Below, in pieces: positions 18,150 to 25,686 of a DNA stretch of 64,000 nucleotides. The notes beneath the pieces are model-generated. The model was not told where the DNA came from and searched no databases. It worked only from the letters and a program-made list of their open reading frames with translations. A program made the translations under genes and the position numbers. How positions within the stretch are numbered: the first letter of the stretch is position 1; the number at the start of each line of letters is the position of its first letter. The stretch comes from Ascidiimonas meishanensis (GTDB taxonomy: Bacteria > Bacteroidota > Bacteroidia > Flavobacteriales > Flavobacteriaceae): contig NZ_JBBEXD010000010.1 in NCBI RefSeq assembly GCF_037782385.1, positions 1 through 64,000 of the forward strand, in the 5' to 3' direction.

Positions 18150-18536
18150 ATGATACAAAACAGAGCAATCAAATATTTAATATTAATGATAGGAGCCATT
18201 GTAATTCCTTTCTTGCTCACTATGATAATTATTATGGTTTCAGGTGACAGAATTACAGGGATGAAAAATTTTGCAATTCCCTCAATTGTTTTGATTCACC
18301 TGTCATTTTCATTGACCCAATTGAGAGGAACGGTTTTGAAAAAAATCATATATGGAATTATTGCGGCAATTATATCAACTGCCGTAACAATAATACCAAT
18401 CTACTTTGATGTTCAGTTGAATATTGACAATTACGGATTTTGGGACTTGATAGTCTTTTTTGCATTAGGAACAATTGGAACGTGGGAATGCCTGTATCAA
18501 ATTGATAAGAAAATAAATAAAAACAACTTACAATAA
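18150..18536 (+). CDS. Small four-helix membrane protein of unknown function
   Basis: The 128-residue protein consists almost entirely of four hydrophobic helices (about residues 9-31, 40-58, 66-88 and 98-117) with short loops and a lysine/asparagine-rich C-terminus. No family is recognised. I chose the ATG at 18150. An upstream in-frame TTG at 18117 would start inside the MITE-like element and is less likely. It is isolated between repeats in the accessory island. Confidence 0.5.
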   Translation: MIQNRAIKYLILMIGAIVIPFLLTMIIIMVSGDRITGMKNFAIPSIVLIHLSFSLTQLRGTVLKKIIYGIIAAIISTAVTIIPIYFDVQLNIDNYGFWDLIVFFALGTIGTWECLYQIDKKINKNNLQ

Positions 18537-18656
18537 TAACTAAGCGTTCCCCGTATTCCCAGGACAGGCTGTGGTCGGTATGACCCAACATGAACGCCCA
18601 GAAGGATTGAGGTTTTAGAAAATTACCAAAATGCCAATAACCAAAACAATAAACCT
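18537..18656. repeat. Dispersed repeat remnant with GCGTTCCCC motif
   Basis: TAAGCGTTCCCCGTATTCCCAGGACAGG with CCAACATGAACGCCC downstream resembles 27818-27875 (AAAGCGTTCCCCC, AAGGCAGGATGTGG, CTAACATGAACAC) and more weakly 25186-25220. It joins directly to the second leader-type repeat. No gene. Confidence 0.4.
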
Positions 18657-18940
18657 CACTCCTACCCTTACGGATTCCCGTACCCTTTTTAAACCCCACT
18701 TCTTTATCTTGCCGCAGGCATAAGAAATATTGTTATTATTTTCTTACGAATAAATACGTGTTTGTAGCTTGACTATAAGAAAAACCATTGGTTTTTGGTA
18801 TGTTTGAATGGATAATCTAAATACACCTTAGCCATTTCTAAATGTTTACAACCAACTAAAAACGGATATCGTATTGATTTTAAGTTGATTACAAAAATAA
18901 ATATAAGAGAAGTAAACGCTATTGCGTTTACTAACTAGTT
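18657..18940 (+). repeat. Leader-type repeat, copy 2, ending at a G/TT cassette boundary
   Basis: This ~284-bp copy matches 15213-15506 along its length, with interruptions, including TTGTAGCTTGACTATAAGAA, one TTTACAA box and the near-palindrome AGTAAACGC/TATT/GCGTTTACT at 18911-18932. It ends CTAACTAG/TT at 18938, where sequence identity with copy 1 stops and a different cassette begins (TTGGGCACAATAACG here versus TTAGCAAAAAGCG in copy 1). Confidence 0.6.
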
Positions 18941-18963
18941 GGGCACAATAACGAAAAAACCTT

Positions 18964-19851
18964 ATGAACAAAGAATCCTCTATCAATTATGAGCAAATAC
19001 TTTTAAAAGACCCTCTTTTTACAGAGTATATTTTAAATGATGTTGACAGAATGGAATTGCTTAATCTTTTGTTTTATGCAGATGATAAAGATGCATATAA
19101 CAATCTTAAAATAATTGATTCCTACTGTACAATTTGCAAAAAACATACTACATTTAATAGTGAAGATTCAAGTCAAATTGACCAACAAGAATTGAGTGAT
19201 TTACTTATGAGTGCTGGAATGTATAGTGGATTTCCTGGAGACGAAAGAAAAATCACGCTGATTGAAGAATTAGAAAAGAAATGTATCTTCATAAGGAAAT
19301 TTAATTGTCCACGAAAACCGAATGATTCAGCTCATAGTCAAATATTCGTTTTTCGAGTGATTGGTACTACAATGATTAAAATAGGACAACATCCAACATT
19401 AGCTGATTTGTCAAAAGAAGGATTAAAAAAATATCGTAAACTTAATGATGAAATATATTCTGAATTAAATAGAGCTGTTGGACTTTCCACTCACGGAATT
19501 GGAATTGGCTCTTTCGTTTATTTAAGACGAATTATAGAAAAACATATTGTTTATCCTGCAATCAAAGAATTAGTTGCTGATGGAAAATTAACCAATGAGC
19601 AAATTTCGAAATCTGATTTTAAAGAAAAAATAAAATTAGCAAAAGACAAACTACCTGCTTTTCTTGTGGAAAACGGTAAAATTTATTCAGTTTTAAGTAA
19701 AGGAATCCACGAACTTGATGAGGATGAATGCAAAGGATATTTTCCAATATTAAGAACTGCAATTGAAATAGTACTAGATGAACAAATTGATAAAAAAGAA
19801 AAAGCAAAAAAGAATAAATTAATATCTGACCAATTGAACAAGATTAACTAA
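18964..19851 (+). CDS. Uncharacterised protein, HEPN/DUF4145-like C-terminus (cassette III cargo)
   Basis: The 295-residue cytoplasmic protein is not one I can name. An N-terminal CxxC pair lies in YCTICKKHTTF (residues ~54-64), with a further Cys-Pro near FNCPRKP, which suggests a small metal site. The C-terminal half is helical, with GSFVYLRRIIEKHI and YSVLSKGIHELDEDECKGYFPILRTAIEIVLDE, a pattern that recalls DUF4145/HEPN-type proteins, which are often found in defence or RNA-cleaving contexts. That resemblance is by eye only. The gene is framed by GTTGGGCACA (18938) and TGTGCCCAAC (19858), an exact inverted match, so it looks like a cassette insert. Confidence 0.7.
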   Translation: MNKESSINYEQILLKDPLFTEYILNDVDRMELLNLLFYADDKDAYNNLKIIDSYCTICKKHTTFNSEDSSQIDQQELSDLLMSAGMYSGFPGDERKITLIEELEKKCIFIRKFNCPRKPNDSAHSQIFVFRVIGTTMIKIGQHPTLADLSKEGLKKYRKLNDEIYSELNRAVGLSTHGIGIGSFVYLRRIIEKHIVYPAIKELVADGKLTNEQISKSDFKEKIKLAKDKLPAFLVENGKIYSVLSKGIHELDEDECKGYFPILRTAIEIVLDEQIDKKEKAKKNKLISDQLNKIN

Positions 19852-19857
19852 AATTAC

Positions 19858-19918
19858 TGTGCCCAACAATGTATATAAAAAATAGCACAAGTCGTTGCTA
19901 ACACTATGGTTTGGGCAC
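19858..19918 (+). repeat. attC-like element after cassette III
   Basis: TGTGCCCAAC (19858-19867) is the exact reverse complement of the cassette's left end at 18938-18947. Downstream, TTGGGCAC at 19911-19918 pairs over 8 bp with GTGCCCAA at 19859-19866, giving an R''/R'-like outer stem of a 60-bp element. R' has one extra T (GTTTGGGC) relative to the GTTRRRY consensus and the inner L''/L' pairing is weak, so the site may be decayed. Confidence 0.5.
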
Positions 19919-19919
19919 A

Positions 19920-19959
19920 TTTGGAAAGTCGCCAAATTTTTAAATTTGACGATTTCCAA
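19920..19959. repeat. Long imperfect hairpin beside the attC-like element
   Basis: TTGGAAAGTCGCCAAATTT (19921-19939) faces AAATTTGACGATTTCCAA (19942-19959) with few mismatches and a very short loop. It directly follows the attC-like outer stem. The same surroundings (GCCAAATTTTTA, AAAAAGTAAATAG, CGGCT, ATCCGAA) recur at about 24341-24425, so this is part of a repeated 3' flank of accessory genes. Confidence 0.5.
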
Positions 19960-20053
19960 GTAAAAAGATAAATAGTAAAATTTAAAAATCTGGCTTGTGT
20001 TCATCCGAAAAGAAACCGCTTATTTTCAGCGCTACTTTTCATATACGTAGCCG

Positions 20054-20317
20054 TCAGACTGTCTCAAAACTTAACGATAGGTTTACTTTGTTCGTTTTGA
20101 TATCTTTTCTAATATTCCGATCTTAAAGATGGAATATTTAAAAGGAAAATCCCGCACCCAACTCACCCATTACCCCACCTGTTTGAATGCTATAATTGCA
20201 ATCAAGAAGTTAGGCACCAACACCTACTCAATTTATAGAGCGCATAGAAATACTTCCAATCCTTAACAGAAATACGTATTTTAAACCAAATCTTTGGTAG
20301 TTTTTGAGACCAACTGC
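20054..20317 (+). mobile_element. IS1182-derived MITE-like element, copy B
   Basis: The ~264-bp element starts TCAGACTGTCTCAAAAC and ends TTTTTGAGACCAACTG. GTCTCAAAA (20061-20069) and TTTTGAGAC (20302-20310) form terminal inverted repeats. Inside is a 45-codon frame (20129-20266) starting MEYLKGKSRTQLTHYPTCLN, which resembles the conserved start of IS1182-family transposases (Q-L-T-x-x-P-x-x-L-D-D). The rest of the transposase is missing, so this is an internal-deletion derivative. A propeller lipoprotein gene starts 43 nt downstream. Confidence 0.6.
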
Positions 20318-20359
20318 AGTAAGCGGTAACGCAATGAAGACCGTACAAATTTCAATCAG

Positions 20360-21406
20360 ATGACCCTAAGACCATATCTATTTATATTTTTCAACGCATT
20401 AATTTTATTGACCTCTTGTAACGGACAGACCTCAAAACAACCATTAAAAACAGACAACCCTGTAAAAGGCAAGATTGTAACCAAGCTTGGTAGCAATATC
20501 ATGGTTGTTTATCAAGACAGGAAGAATGTTTATTGGTTTGGTAGTTGGAAAACAGGAGTGTATACATACGATGGCAAAACATTGATTAATTATACCACAG
20601 CGCACGGTTTGCCTAACAATAGAATTGATGAAATAAAAGAAGATACATCTGGCAACCTCTACTTCACAAGTTGTCACCCAACTTCTACCATAGTTAAATT
20701 TGATGGAAATACATTTACAACATTATCGGCAATTTCGAGTAATGATTGGAAACTCAAACCTACAGATCTGTGGTTTAAACACGCTTTTAGAAATGAGAAA
20801 GTATATAGGTATGACGGAAGTACCCTATATGAATTGCAATTACCCAAACCACCTAAGCTTCCCAATTCTTTTGAAATCTACAGCATTTATAAAGACCGTA
20901 AAGGAAACATTTGGTTTGGCACAAACCCTGTTGGAGTTTGTAGGTACAATGGAAAATCGTTTGAATGGATTACAGAAGAAGACGTAACCGAATTTCGCGA
21001 CGAAGGTGCAAACGGAGTACGTTCAATTACGGAAGACAAAAATGGCGACTTTTGGTTCAATACCGAATATAGATATGGTGTTTATGACAGCACAACATTA
21101 AAAAGCAATAAATTTTACACAAGACATCAAAGCATAGGCGGTTTAGATGGGAAAAAGAACAGCAATTTAGACGAGTATCTATCAACCGTAAAAGATCATA
21201 ATAACAATTTGTGGTTTGTCACCTATCTTGATGGTGTTTGGAAATATGATGGAACAAAAATTACACATTATGCCGTTCAAGACAAATCCAAACAGATTGC
21301 TTTATTTAGCATATACAAAGACAACAAAGGCCACCTTTGGCTTGGGACGCACGAAAACGGAGCGTATAAATTTAATGGAAAAACATTTGAAAAATTTACA
21401 AAATAA
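20360..21406 (+). CDS. Lipoprotein with two-component-regulator-type beta-propeller repeats
   Basis: The 348-residue product has a lipoprotein leader ending at Cys20 (ILLTSCNG). It then has repeated propeller blades of the Reg_prop type, for example RKNVYWFGSWKTGVYTYDGK, RKGNIWFGTNPVGVCRYNGK, NNNLWFVTYLDGVWKYDGT and NKGHLWLGTHENGAYKFNGK, spread over most of its length. There is no kinase or DNA-binding domain, so it is a stand-alone propeller, probably a periplasmic or outer-membrane-attached binding protein. It lies in the accessory island just after MITE copy B. AGCGGTA before the gene and TACCGCT after it may be remnants of cassette ends. Confidence 0.8.
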   Translation: MTLRPYLFIFFNALILLTSCNGQTSKQPLKTDNPVKGKIVTKLGSNIMVVYQDRKNVYWFGSWKTGVYTYDGKTLINYTTAHGLPNNRIDEIKEDTSGNLYFTSCHPTSTIVKFDGNTFTTLSAISSNDWKLKPTDLWFKHAFRNEKVYRYDGSTLYELQLPKPPKLPNSFEIYSIYKDRKGNIWFGTNPVGVCRYNGKSFEWITEEDVTEFRDEGANGVRSITEDKNGDFWFNTEYRYGVYDSTTLKSNKFYTRHQSIGGLDGKKNSNLDEYLSTVKDHNNNLWFVTYLDGVWKYDGTKITHYAVQDKSKQIALFSIYKDNKGHLWLGTHENGAYKFNGKTFEKFTK

Positions 21407-21814
21407 CGAAGGAAAAAAGAGCTACCGCTAACACCGACAACTGTTGCATAAGCCTTCGCGCATTTGTTTTATAATTCGCAGAAAGAGAAGGCTTCCCACC
21501 CCATTTTTCACCTTATTTTGAGTGAATTTTAACTTTTTTTGGAGGCTTGTTCTAAGCACTTCGTCGAAAGGGTATAGGCGATTGCGGATAGCTGCATGCA
21601 CTTATTAGTCTGCCTAATTCCAATGGTTACTTCAATAAACTAAGCACAAGCTTGATCTTGCTTAGCCCCATAAACTGAGTTAACGTGCCAAAAACAAGCG
21701 CTACAGTACTTTGTCGTTTCCCCTTCATAGTCCATTTTTAATAATCCGATTACATCGTAGCTTAACCAAAAATCAAACTGAATTACAGTGATTGTTGAAA
21801 ATATCCTCAAAATT
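21407..21814. repeat. Intergenic stretch with second copy of the ~100-bp repeat
   Basis: Just after the propeller gene comes CTACCGCTAACACC, a possible degraded R''-type core. At about 21489-21602 lies the second copy of the repeat first seen at 17862-17965. The remaining ~200 bp up to the PadR operator shows no gene. Confidence 0.5.
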
Positions 21815-21857
21815 ATATACATAGAATTATGATATATTAATAATCTATGTATATTTG
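21815..21857. promoter_or_regulatory. Inverted-repeat operator and possible promoter of the PadR gene
   Basis: ATATACATAGA at 21815-21825 is the exact reverse complement of TCTATGTATAT at 21844-21854, separated by 18 nt. PadR proteins usually bind such palindromes before their own gene. TATATTTG at 21850-21857 fits the Bacteroidota -7 motif TAnnTTTG; if used, transcription would begin at or very near the ATG at 21862. The -33 TTTG partner is not evident. Confidence 0.55.
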
Positions 21858-21861
21858 TTCT

Positions 21862-22200
21862 ATGTATTCAAAAGAACTACTTAAAGGAACACTCTCTGCA
21901 ATCATTCTTAATTTATTGGCAGAAAATGAAAAGATGTATGGTTATGAAATCTCTCAGCGGGTAAAAGAACTTACGGATGAAAAAATTTTACTTAAGGATG
22001 GCTCATTATATCCTGCTTTGCAAAAAATGACCAAGGATGGTCTTCTTTCCTATAAAGAAGAGTATATAGGAAAGAGAGTTAGAAAATACTACTTTCTCAC
22101 ACCCAAAGGTAAAGTGGAAAAAGTACGATATCTAGAAGAGTTGAAAGACTTTTTGGCAACTCTTAATAAACTTGTTTTTCCTGAACTCAACATTACATGA
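21862..22200 (+). CDS. PadR-family transcriptional regulator
   Basis: The 112-residue protein is a PadR-type winged helix: LLKGTLSAIILNLLAENEKMYGYEISQRV, then LKDGSLYPALQKMTKDGLLS and RKYYFLTPKGK wing, with a C-terminal helix for dimerisation. I prefer the ATG at 21862, because the upstream ATG at 21847 lies inside an arm of the likely operator palindrome. The stop overlaps the start of the next gene by 4 nt (ATGA), so the two are translationally coupled. PadR regulators commonly repress adjacent membrane-protein genes. Confidence 0.9.
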   Translation: MYSKELLKGTLSAIILNLLAENEKMYGYEISQRVKELTDEKILLKDGSLYPALQKMTKDGLLSYKEEYIGKRVRKYYFLTPKGKVEKVRYLEELKDFLATLNKLVFPELNIT

Positions 22201-22805
22201 AATTAACCACTGAGCAAGAAAATAGGATCACCAATTTTGTGGATAGCCAAGGACTAAAAATCCAAACGCTCCGTGATGATGTAATAGACCATTTGTGCTG
22301 TGTGGTTGAAAGTGAGTTGGGGAAGGGTAAATCATTCGAGCAATTGTTAGATAAAGCCATAATGGATTTAGCACCAAACGGATTGATTGAAATTCAACAC
22401 AAAACAATTTTTTTACTAAACTCTAAACGAATACTAATGATGAAAAAATTAATGTACCTAATTGGATTTATTGGATCAATTACCTTGACCGCTGGGGTAA
22501 CATTTAAGCTACTTAGAATACCTTTTGGCACAGAATTGTTTACGGTAGGATTCTTGACACTTCTCTTAATTTTCATACCTCTTATCGCCATTGATAGATA
22601 TAAGGTTTCTCTATCTAAAGCAATTTCTGTGAAATTGAAATTAATTTTAGGGGTTGTAGCCGCAGTTGTAGCAGGTCTTTCTGGTCTATTCAAGTTAATG
22701 CATTTGCAAGGAGCAGATTTACTATTGATGCTAGGGGCATTTGTATTTGCATTTGGATTTCTACCTTTCTACTTCTTTACCATGTATAAGAAATCAGTTT
22801 CTTAG
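22197..22805 (+). CDS. Membrane protein coupled to PadR regulator
   Basis: The 202-residue protein has a soluble N-terminal part of about 78 residues (TTEQENRITNFVDSQGLKIQTLRDDVIDHLCCVVESEL), followed by four transmembrane helices at about 82-105, 113-130, 144-165 and 171-195. The N-terminal segment, with its DVIDHLCC motif, is typical of small proteins paired with PadR genes in Bacteroidota. Function is unknown. Coupling by a 4-nt overlap says it is the main target or partner of the PadR protein. Confidence 0.8.
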   Translation: MKLTTEQENRITNFVDSQGLKIQTLRDDVIDHLCCVVESELGKGKSFEQLLDKAIMDLAPNGLIEIQHKTIFLLNSKRILMMKKLMYLIGFIGSITLTAGVTFKLLRIPFGTELFTVGFLTLLLIFIPLIAIDRYKVSLSKAISVKLKLILGVVAAVVAGLSGLFKLMHLQGADLLLMLGAFVFAFGFLPFYFFTMYKKSVS

Positions 22806-23213
22806 CATTGTTGAATAGAAAAATAGAAAGCCGGTAACATTGGCTAAAAAATCATTGCTGCACTTCAGGACACCAACGCTTTTTAGCCGAAGCGTCAGAC
22901 TATCTCAAAACTTAACCATAGTTTTACCGTATTATTTTTGATTGCTTTTCTACTATTCCGATCTTATTTAAAAAGAAAATCCCGCACTCAACTCACGTTT
23001 TACACCACTTGTTTAGATGACATGATTGCCATGGAGAAGATAGGCACAAATAGGTACTCAATTTATGGAGCGCTTAAAAATACTTCCAATCATTAGTAGA
23101 AATACGTATTTTAACCCAAATCTTTGGTAGTTTTGAGACCAACTGCCATTAGGAAACATTAAAAACAACATTTCTGTACCATTACTAAATATTGCCAACT
23201 TATAGGAAAACAA
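22806..23213. other. Intergenic stretch holding MITE copy C
   Basis: Most of this gap is the MITE-like element at 22895-23145. The remaining bases on either side show no gene or hairpin. Confidence 0.5.
22895..23145 (+). mobile_element. IS1182-derived MITE-like element, copy C
   Basis: The element starts TCAGACTATCTCAAAACTTAACC and ends TTTTGAGACCAACTGCC, matching copy B at both ends. The internal block reads YTTCLDDMIAMEKIGTNRYSIYGALKNTSNH in one frame up to a stop, the same reading as copies A and B with conservative differences, but the MEYLKG start is altered. It ends about 70 nt before the serine hydrolase gene. Confidence 0.6.
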
Positions 23214-24269
23214 ATGAAGATCATTATTAGTGTAGTAATTTTAGTAATATCAGGTCAACTTGTGTTTGGGCAATCCCGAGAGAAAAAAATTGATTCAATT
23301 TGTCAGGCTATTCAAAATAAAAACCCTGAAATCGGAATTAGTATCGGATTTATAGACAACGGAAAAGAATATTTCTTCAATTATGGAAAAATCAGTCGGG
23401 AAAGTGATTTGAAAGTGGACGAAAATACAGTTTATGAAATTGGTTCTATTACAAAATTGCTGACTGCTAACTTAATAGTACAAGCCCAAGACGAAGGGAA
23501 ATTGAAAATTGACCACTTTATAGATAACTACTTACCGAAAGAATACCTATTGTCTGAAAAAATAAAAGACAAAATAAAAATTTCCGATTTAGCTTCCCAT
23601 CAATCAGGTCTGCCGGATTTTGATTTTGGTAAACTTATCAAATTGAATCCTAAACAACCTTTAGACATAAGCAAAGAGGCTATTCATTCCATTATCAACG
23701 ACAGTACAAAATTATCAGATTATGGTACTTATAGATACTCAAATATAAGTTATGTTTTAATGGGCATTATGTTAGAAAATATCTACTCAAAAAGTTTTGA
23801 TAACTTGGTAAAGGAAAAAATACTTGTTCCATTAAAAATGAATACTACTTTGACAACGGACTTTAATGTTAAGAACAAAGTTGTTGGACACGATATAAAT
23901 GGAGTACCGCAAGATTATTTTGTTTGGAATTCATTATTTGCACCAGCAGGTTTGCTAAAGTCCAACACATTTGACATGTCTAAATTATTAAAAACACTTT
24001 TATCAAATACAGGCAAAACTGGGAAGGCAACTTCAGTAACAGAAAAAACCTTCTATAAAAACACTCAAATGGAAATAGGTTTCGGACAAGAAATAGAACG
24101 AAACGGAAATGATACTTTCTTTTATAAAGCAGGTGACACATTTTCCTGTTCCTCTATTTTTGCTTACGACAAGAAAGCAAATTGGGGAATAGTGATAATG
24201 ATAAATCACAAAAATTCCGATTTGATAAGAGAGTTGATTAATACGATTTACAAACAAGTATTGGGATAA
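23214..24269 (+). CDS. Secreted serine hydrolase of the beta-lactamase/class C family
   Basis: The 351-residue protein has a signal peptide cleaved near residue 20 (SGQLVFGQ). It shows the class C beta-lactamase/DD-peptidase motifs S78-I-T-K81, with the nucleophile Ser and general-base Lys, and Y175-S-N177. The third motif is weak, since the KTG/HxG-type triad is replaced near FYKAGDTFSC. Such proteins are esterases or peptidases acting on D-amino-acid peptides rather than true resistance enzymes. It follows MITE copy C, and its 3' flank has an AACGTATATAAAACATAGC string like the attC-like flank of cassette III. Confidence 0.85.
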   Translation: MKIIISVVILVISGQLVFGQSREKKIDSICQAIQNKNPEIGISIGFIDNGKEYFFNYGKISRESDLKVDENTVYEIGSITKLLTANLIVQAQDEGKLKIDHFIDNYLPKEYLLSEKIKDKIKISDLASHQSGLPDFDFGKLIKLNPKQPLDISKEAIHSIINDSTKLSDYGTYRYSNISYVLMGIMLENIYSKSFDNLVKEKILVPLKMNTTLTTDFNVKNKVVGHDINGVPQDYFVWNSLFAPAGLLKSNTFDMSKLLKTLLSNTGKTGKATSVTEKTFYKNTQMEIGFGQEIERNGNDTFFYKAGDTFSCSSIFAYDKKANWGIVIMINHKNSDLIRELINTIYKQVLG

Positions 24270-24418
24270 AAAACATTTGTGAATAACGTATATAAAACAT
24301 AGCTATTACAGGGTTTCCAAAAGGTTTTTGCTTATTTATTAAGTCTGCCAAATTTTTACTTTTGTATGTTTAAAAATTAAAAAGTAAATAGAAAAAATAA
24401 AAACACGGCTCGTACATA
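24270..24418. repeat. attC-flank-like sequence after the 23.2-kb serine hydrolase
   Basis: AATAACGTATATAAAACATAGCTA just after the stop resembles AACAATGTATATAAAAAATAGCAC after cassette III. GTCTGCCAAATTTTTAC... AAAAAGTAAATAG...CGGCTCGTACATAATCCGAA follows the same order as 19929-20020. This looks like a diverged cassette 3' flank. No matched left end is visible before the gene, where MITE copy C lies. Confidence 0.45.
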
Positions 24419-24624
24419 ATCCGAACGTAAAGGATGGAATATTTAAAAGGACAGTCCCACAGCCAACTCACCCCCTTACTCCACTTATTTAGATAACATG
24501 ATTGCCGTGGAAAAGTTAGGCACGAACAAGTAATCAATTTGTGGGGCACTTAAAAATACTTCCAATCATAAACAGAAATACGTATTTTTAATCTAAATCT
24601 TTGGTAGTCTTGAGATAAACTGCC
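24419..24624 (+). mobile_element. IS1182-derived MITE-like element, copy D
   Basis: The internal part begins ATGGAATATTTAAAAGGACAG (MEYLKGQ) at 24434, then QLT, but a one-base insertion relative to copy B breaks the frame in the run of C residues. The block continues to the right end TTGAGATAAACTGCC. The left inverted repeat is missing. The VOC-family gene starts about 50 nt later. Confidence 0.5.
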
Positions 24625-24675
24625 TTTGGTAGTGCTTAAATACTAAAAATTTCATGTTAACTTAATTTCAAAAAA

Positions 24676-25104
24676 ATGAAAACAACAACATTTCTAACAT
24701 TTGTGGGAGATCAATGCGGAAAGGCAGAAGAAGCAATAAATTTCTACACTTCTATATTTCCAAACGCTGAAATTAAAAGCGTACTAAAATACGCAAAAGG
24801 AGAAGCTGGAGGAACACCAGAACTTATCAAATATGGAGTGTTTACCTTAAATGGCACAGCGTATATGGTTTCTGAAAGTAATTTTAATCACGCTTGGACT
24901 TTTACGCCAGGGGTATCACTTTTTGTGGCATGCAACTCTGAAAACGAGATCCAAACTTTATTTGAAGAACTTTCTTCAAATGGAGGCCAAATTATGGTTC
25001 CTCTAGACAACTACGAAGGTTCAGGAGATTACGGCTTTGGTAAAAAATTTGGATGGTGTGCAGATAAATACGGTATTTCATGGCAACTTAACCTTTCAGA
25101 ATAA
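24676..25104 (+). CDS. VOC-family (PhnB/3-demethylubiquinone methyltransferase-like) protein
   Basis: The 142-residue cytoplasmic protein has the two beta-alpha-beta-beta-beta units of the glyoxalase/vicinal oxygen chelate fold. It follows the PhnB-like sequence pattern: TFLTFVGDQCGKAEEAINFYTSIFPNAEI at the start, GTAYMVSES in the middle and YGFGKKFGWCADKYGISWQLN at the end. These proteins are often called 3-demethylubiquinone-9 3-methyltransferase by similarity, but they lack a methyltransferase fold. Substrate unknown. It is monocistronic in the accessory island. Confidence 0.85.
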   Translation: MKTTTFLTFVGDQCGKAEEAINFYTSIFPNAEIKSVLKYAKGEAGGTPELIKYGVFTLNGTAYMVSESNFNHAWTFTPGVSLFVACNSENEIQTLFEELSSNGGQIMVPLDNYEGSGDYGFGKKFGWCADKYGISWQLNLSE

Positions 25105-25437
25105 ATTTAAAGTACGTTATAAGTGGCCCTCCTTAGAGAAATAAATAAGATGGAATATATAAAACTAGCTACTGCCAGTAATTAATTGTTCCCCGCATCA
25201 ACAGGGTTGGGCGTAACCTTCACCATAAACAAAAAAGTAAAAATACATCAGGCTCCCCGCTGCGCAGGGCTTTCAAAATGATCATTTTTTAATAAAAGAA
25301 ACCATATCAAAAAGGCTGTACATATTCTTAAAACATCATAAAAACAAAGAGATGATAAAGTAAAAATACCCGTCTAAAGTCAATAAAATTTAGCTATACG
25401 GGTAATTTTTGTATATTTATACGTACAAATAAAGCTT
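25105..25437. repeat. Intergenic stretch with dispersed-repeat fragments
   Basis: Positions 25149-25165 repeat ATGGAATATATAAAA, a fragment like the MITE start. Positions 25186-25310 carry GTTCCCCGCATC and then ACCATAAACAAAAAAGTAAAAATACATCAGG...GCAGGGCTTTCAAAATGATCATT, a relative of 14781-14855, 26104-26160 and 27932-28045. The last ~60 bp before 25438 should hold the promoter of the toxin-antitoxin pair. Confidence 0.5.
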
Positions 25438-25686
25438 ATGGACACAAAGTTGACTTTAAAACTTAATCAAAAGGTTATTGAGAAAGCAAAGGAATATGCT
25501 TCCAGTAAAAAAATGAGTCTTTCTAGAATTGTTGAAGCCTACTTACAATCTTTGATTACGGAAAATGAAACCGATGAATTTGAGATTTCACCTTTCGTAA
25601 AAAGCATTGCAACGGGAACTGAAATCCCAGCCGATTTAGACTATAAAAAAGAATATACTGACCATTTAATAGATAAGTATAAATGA
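25438..25686 (+). CDS. Antitoxin of PIN-domain toxin-antitoxin pair (DUF6364-like)
   Basis: The 82-residue protein begins with a ribbon-helix-helix-like segment (TKLTLKLNQKVIEKAKEYASSKKMSLSRIVEAYLQSL) and ends with an acidic, proline-containing tail (EISPFVKSIATGTEIPADLDYKKEY) of the kind that wraps the toxin. This is the pattern of DUF6364-type antitoxins in Bacteroidota. It overlaps the toxin start by 4 nt (ATGA). The pair is likely autoregulated by the RHH domain from the AT-rich region just upstream. Confidence 0.85.
   Translation: MDTKLTLKLNQKVIEKAKEYASSKKMSLSRIVEAYLQSLITENETDEFEISPFVKSIATGTEIPADLDYKKEYTDHLIDKYK

Noticed and set aside
18126..18545. 18.15-kb membrane gene as a fourth integron-type cassette
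   Set aside because: TAAGTTATTA before and TAATAACTAA after are partly inverted, but there is no GTTRRRY/RYYYAAC core, and in AT-rich DNA the match is weak.
20325..21435. Propeller lipoprotein gene as an integron-type cassette
   Set aside because: AGCGGTA/TACCGCT flank the gene and GCTAAC follows it, but the left end lacks a GTT core and abuts a MITE, so evidence is too thin for a call.
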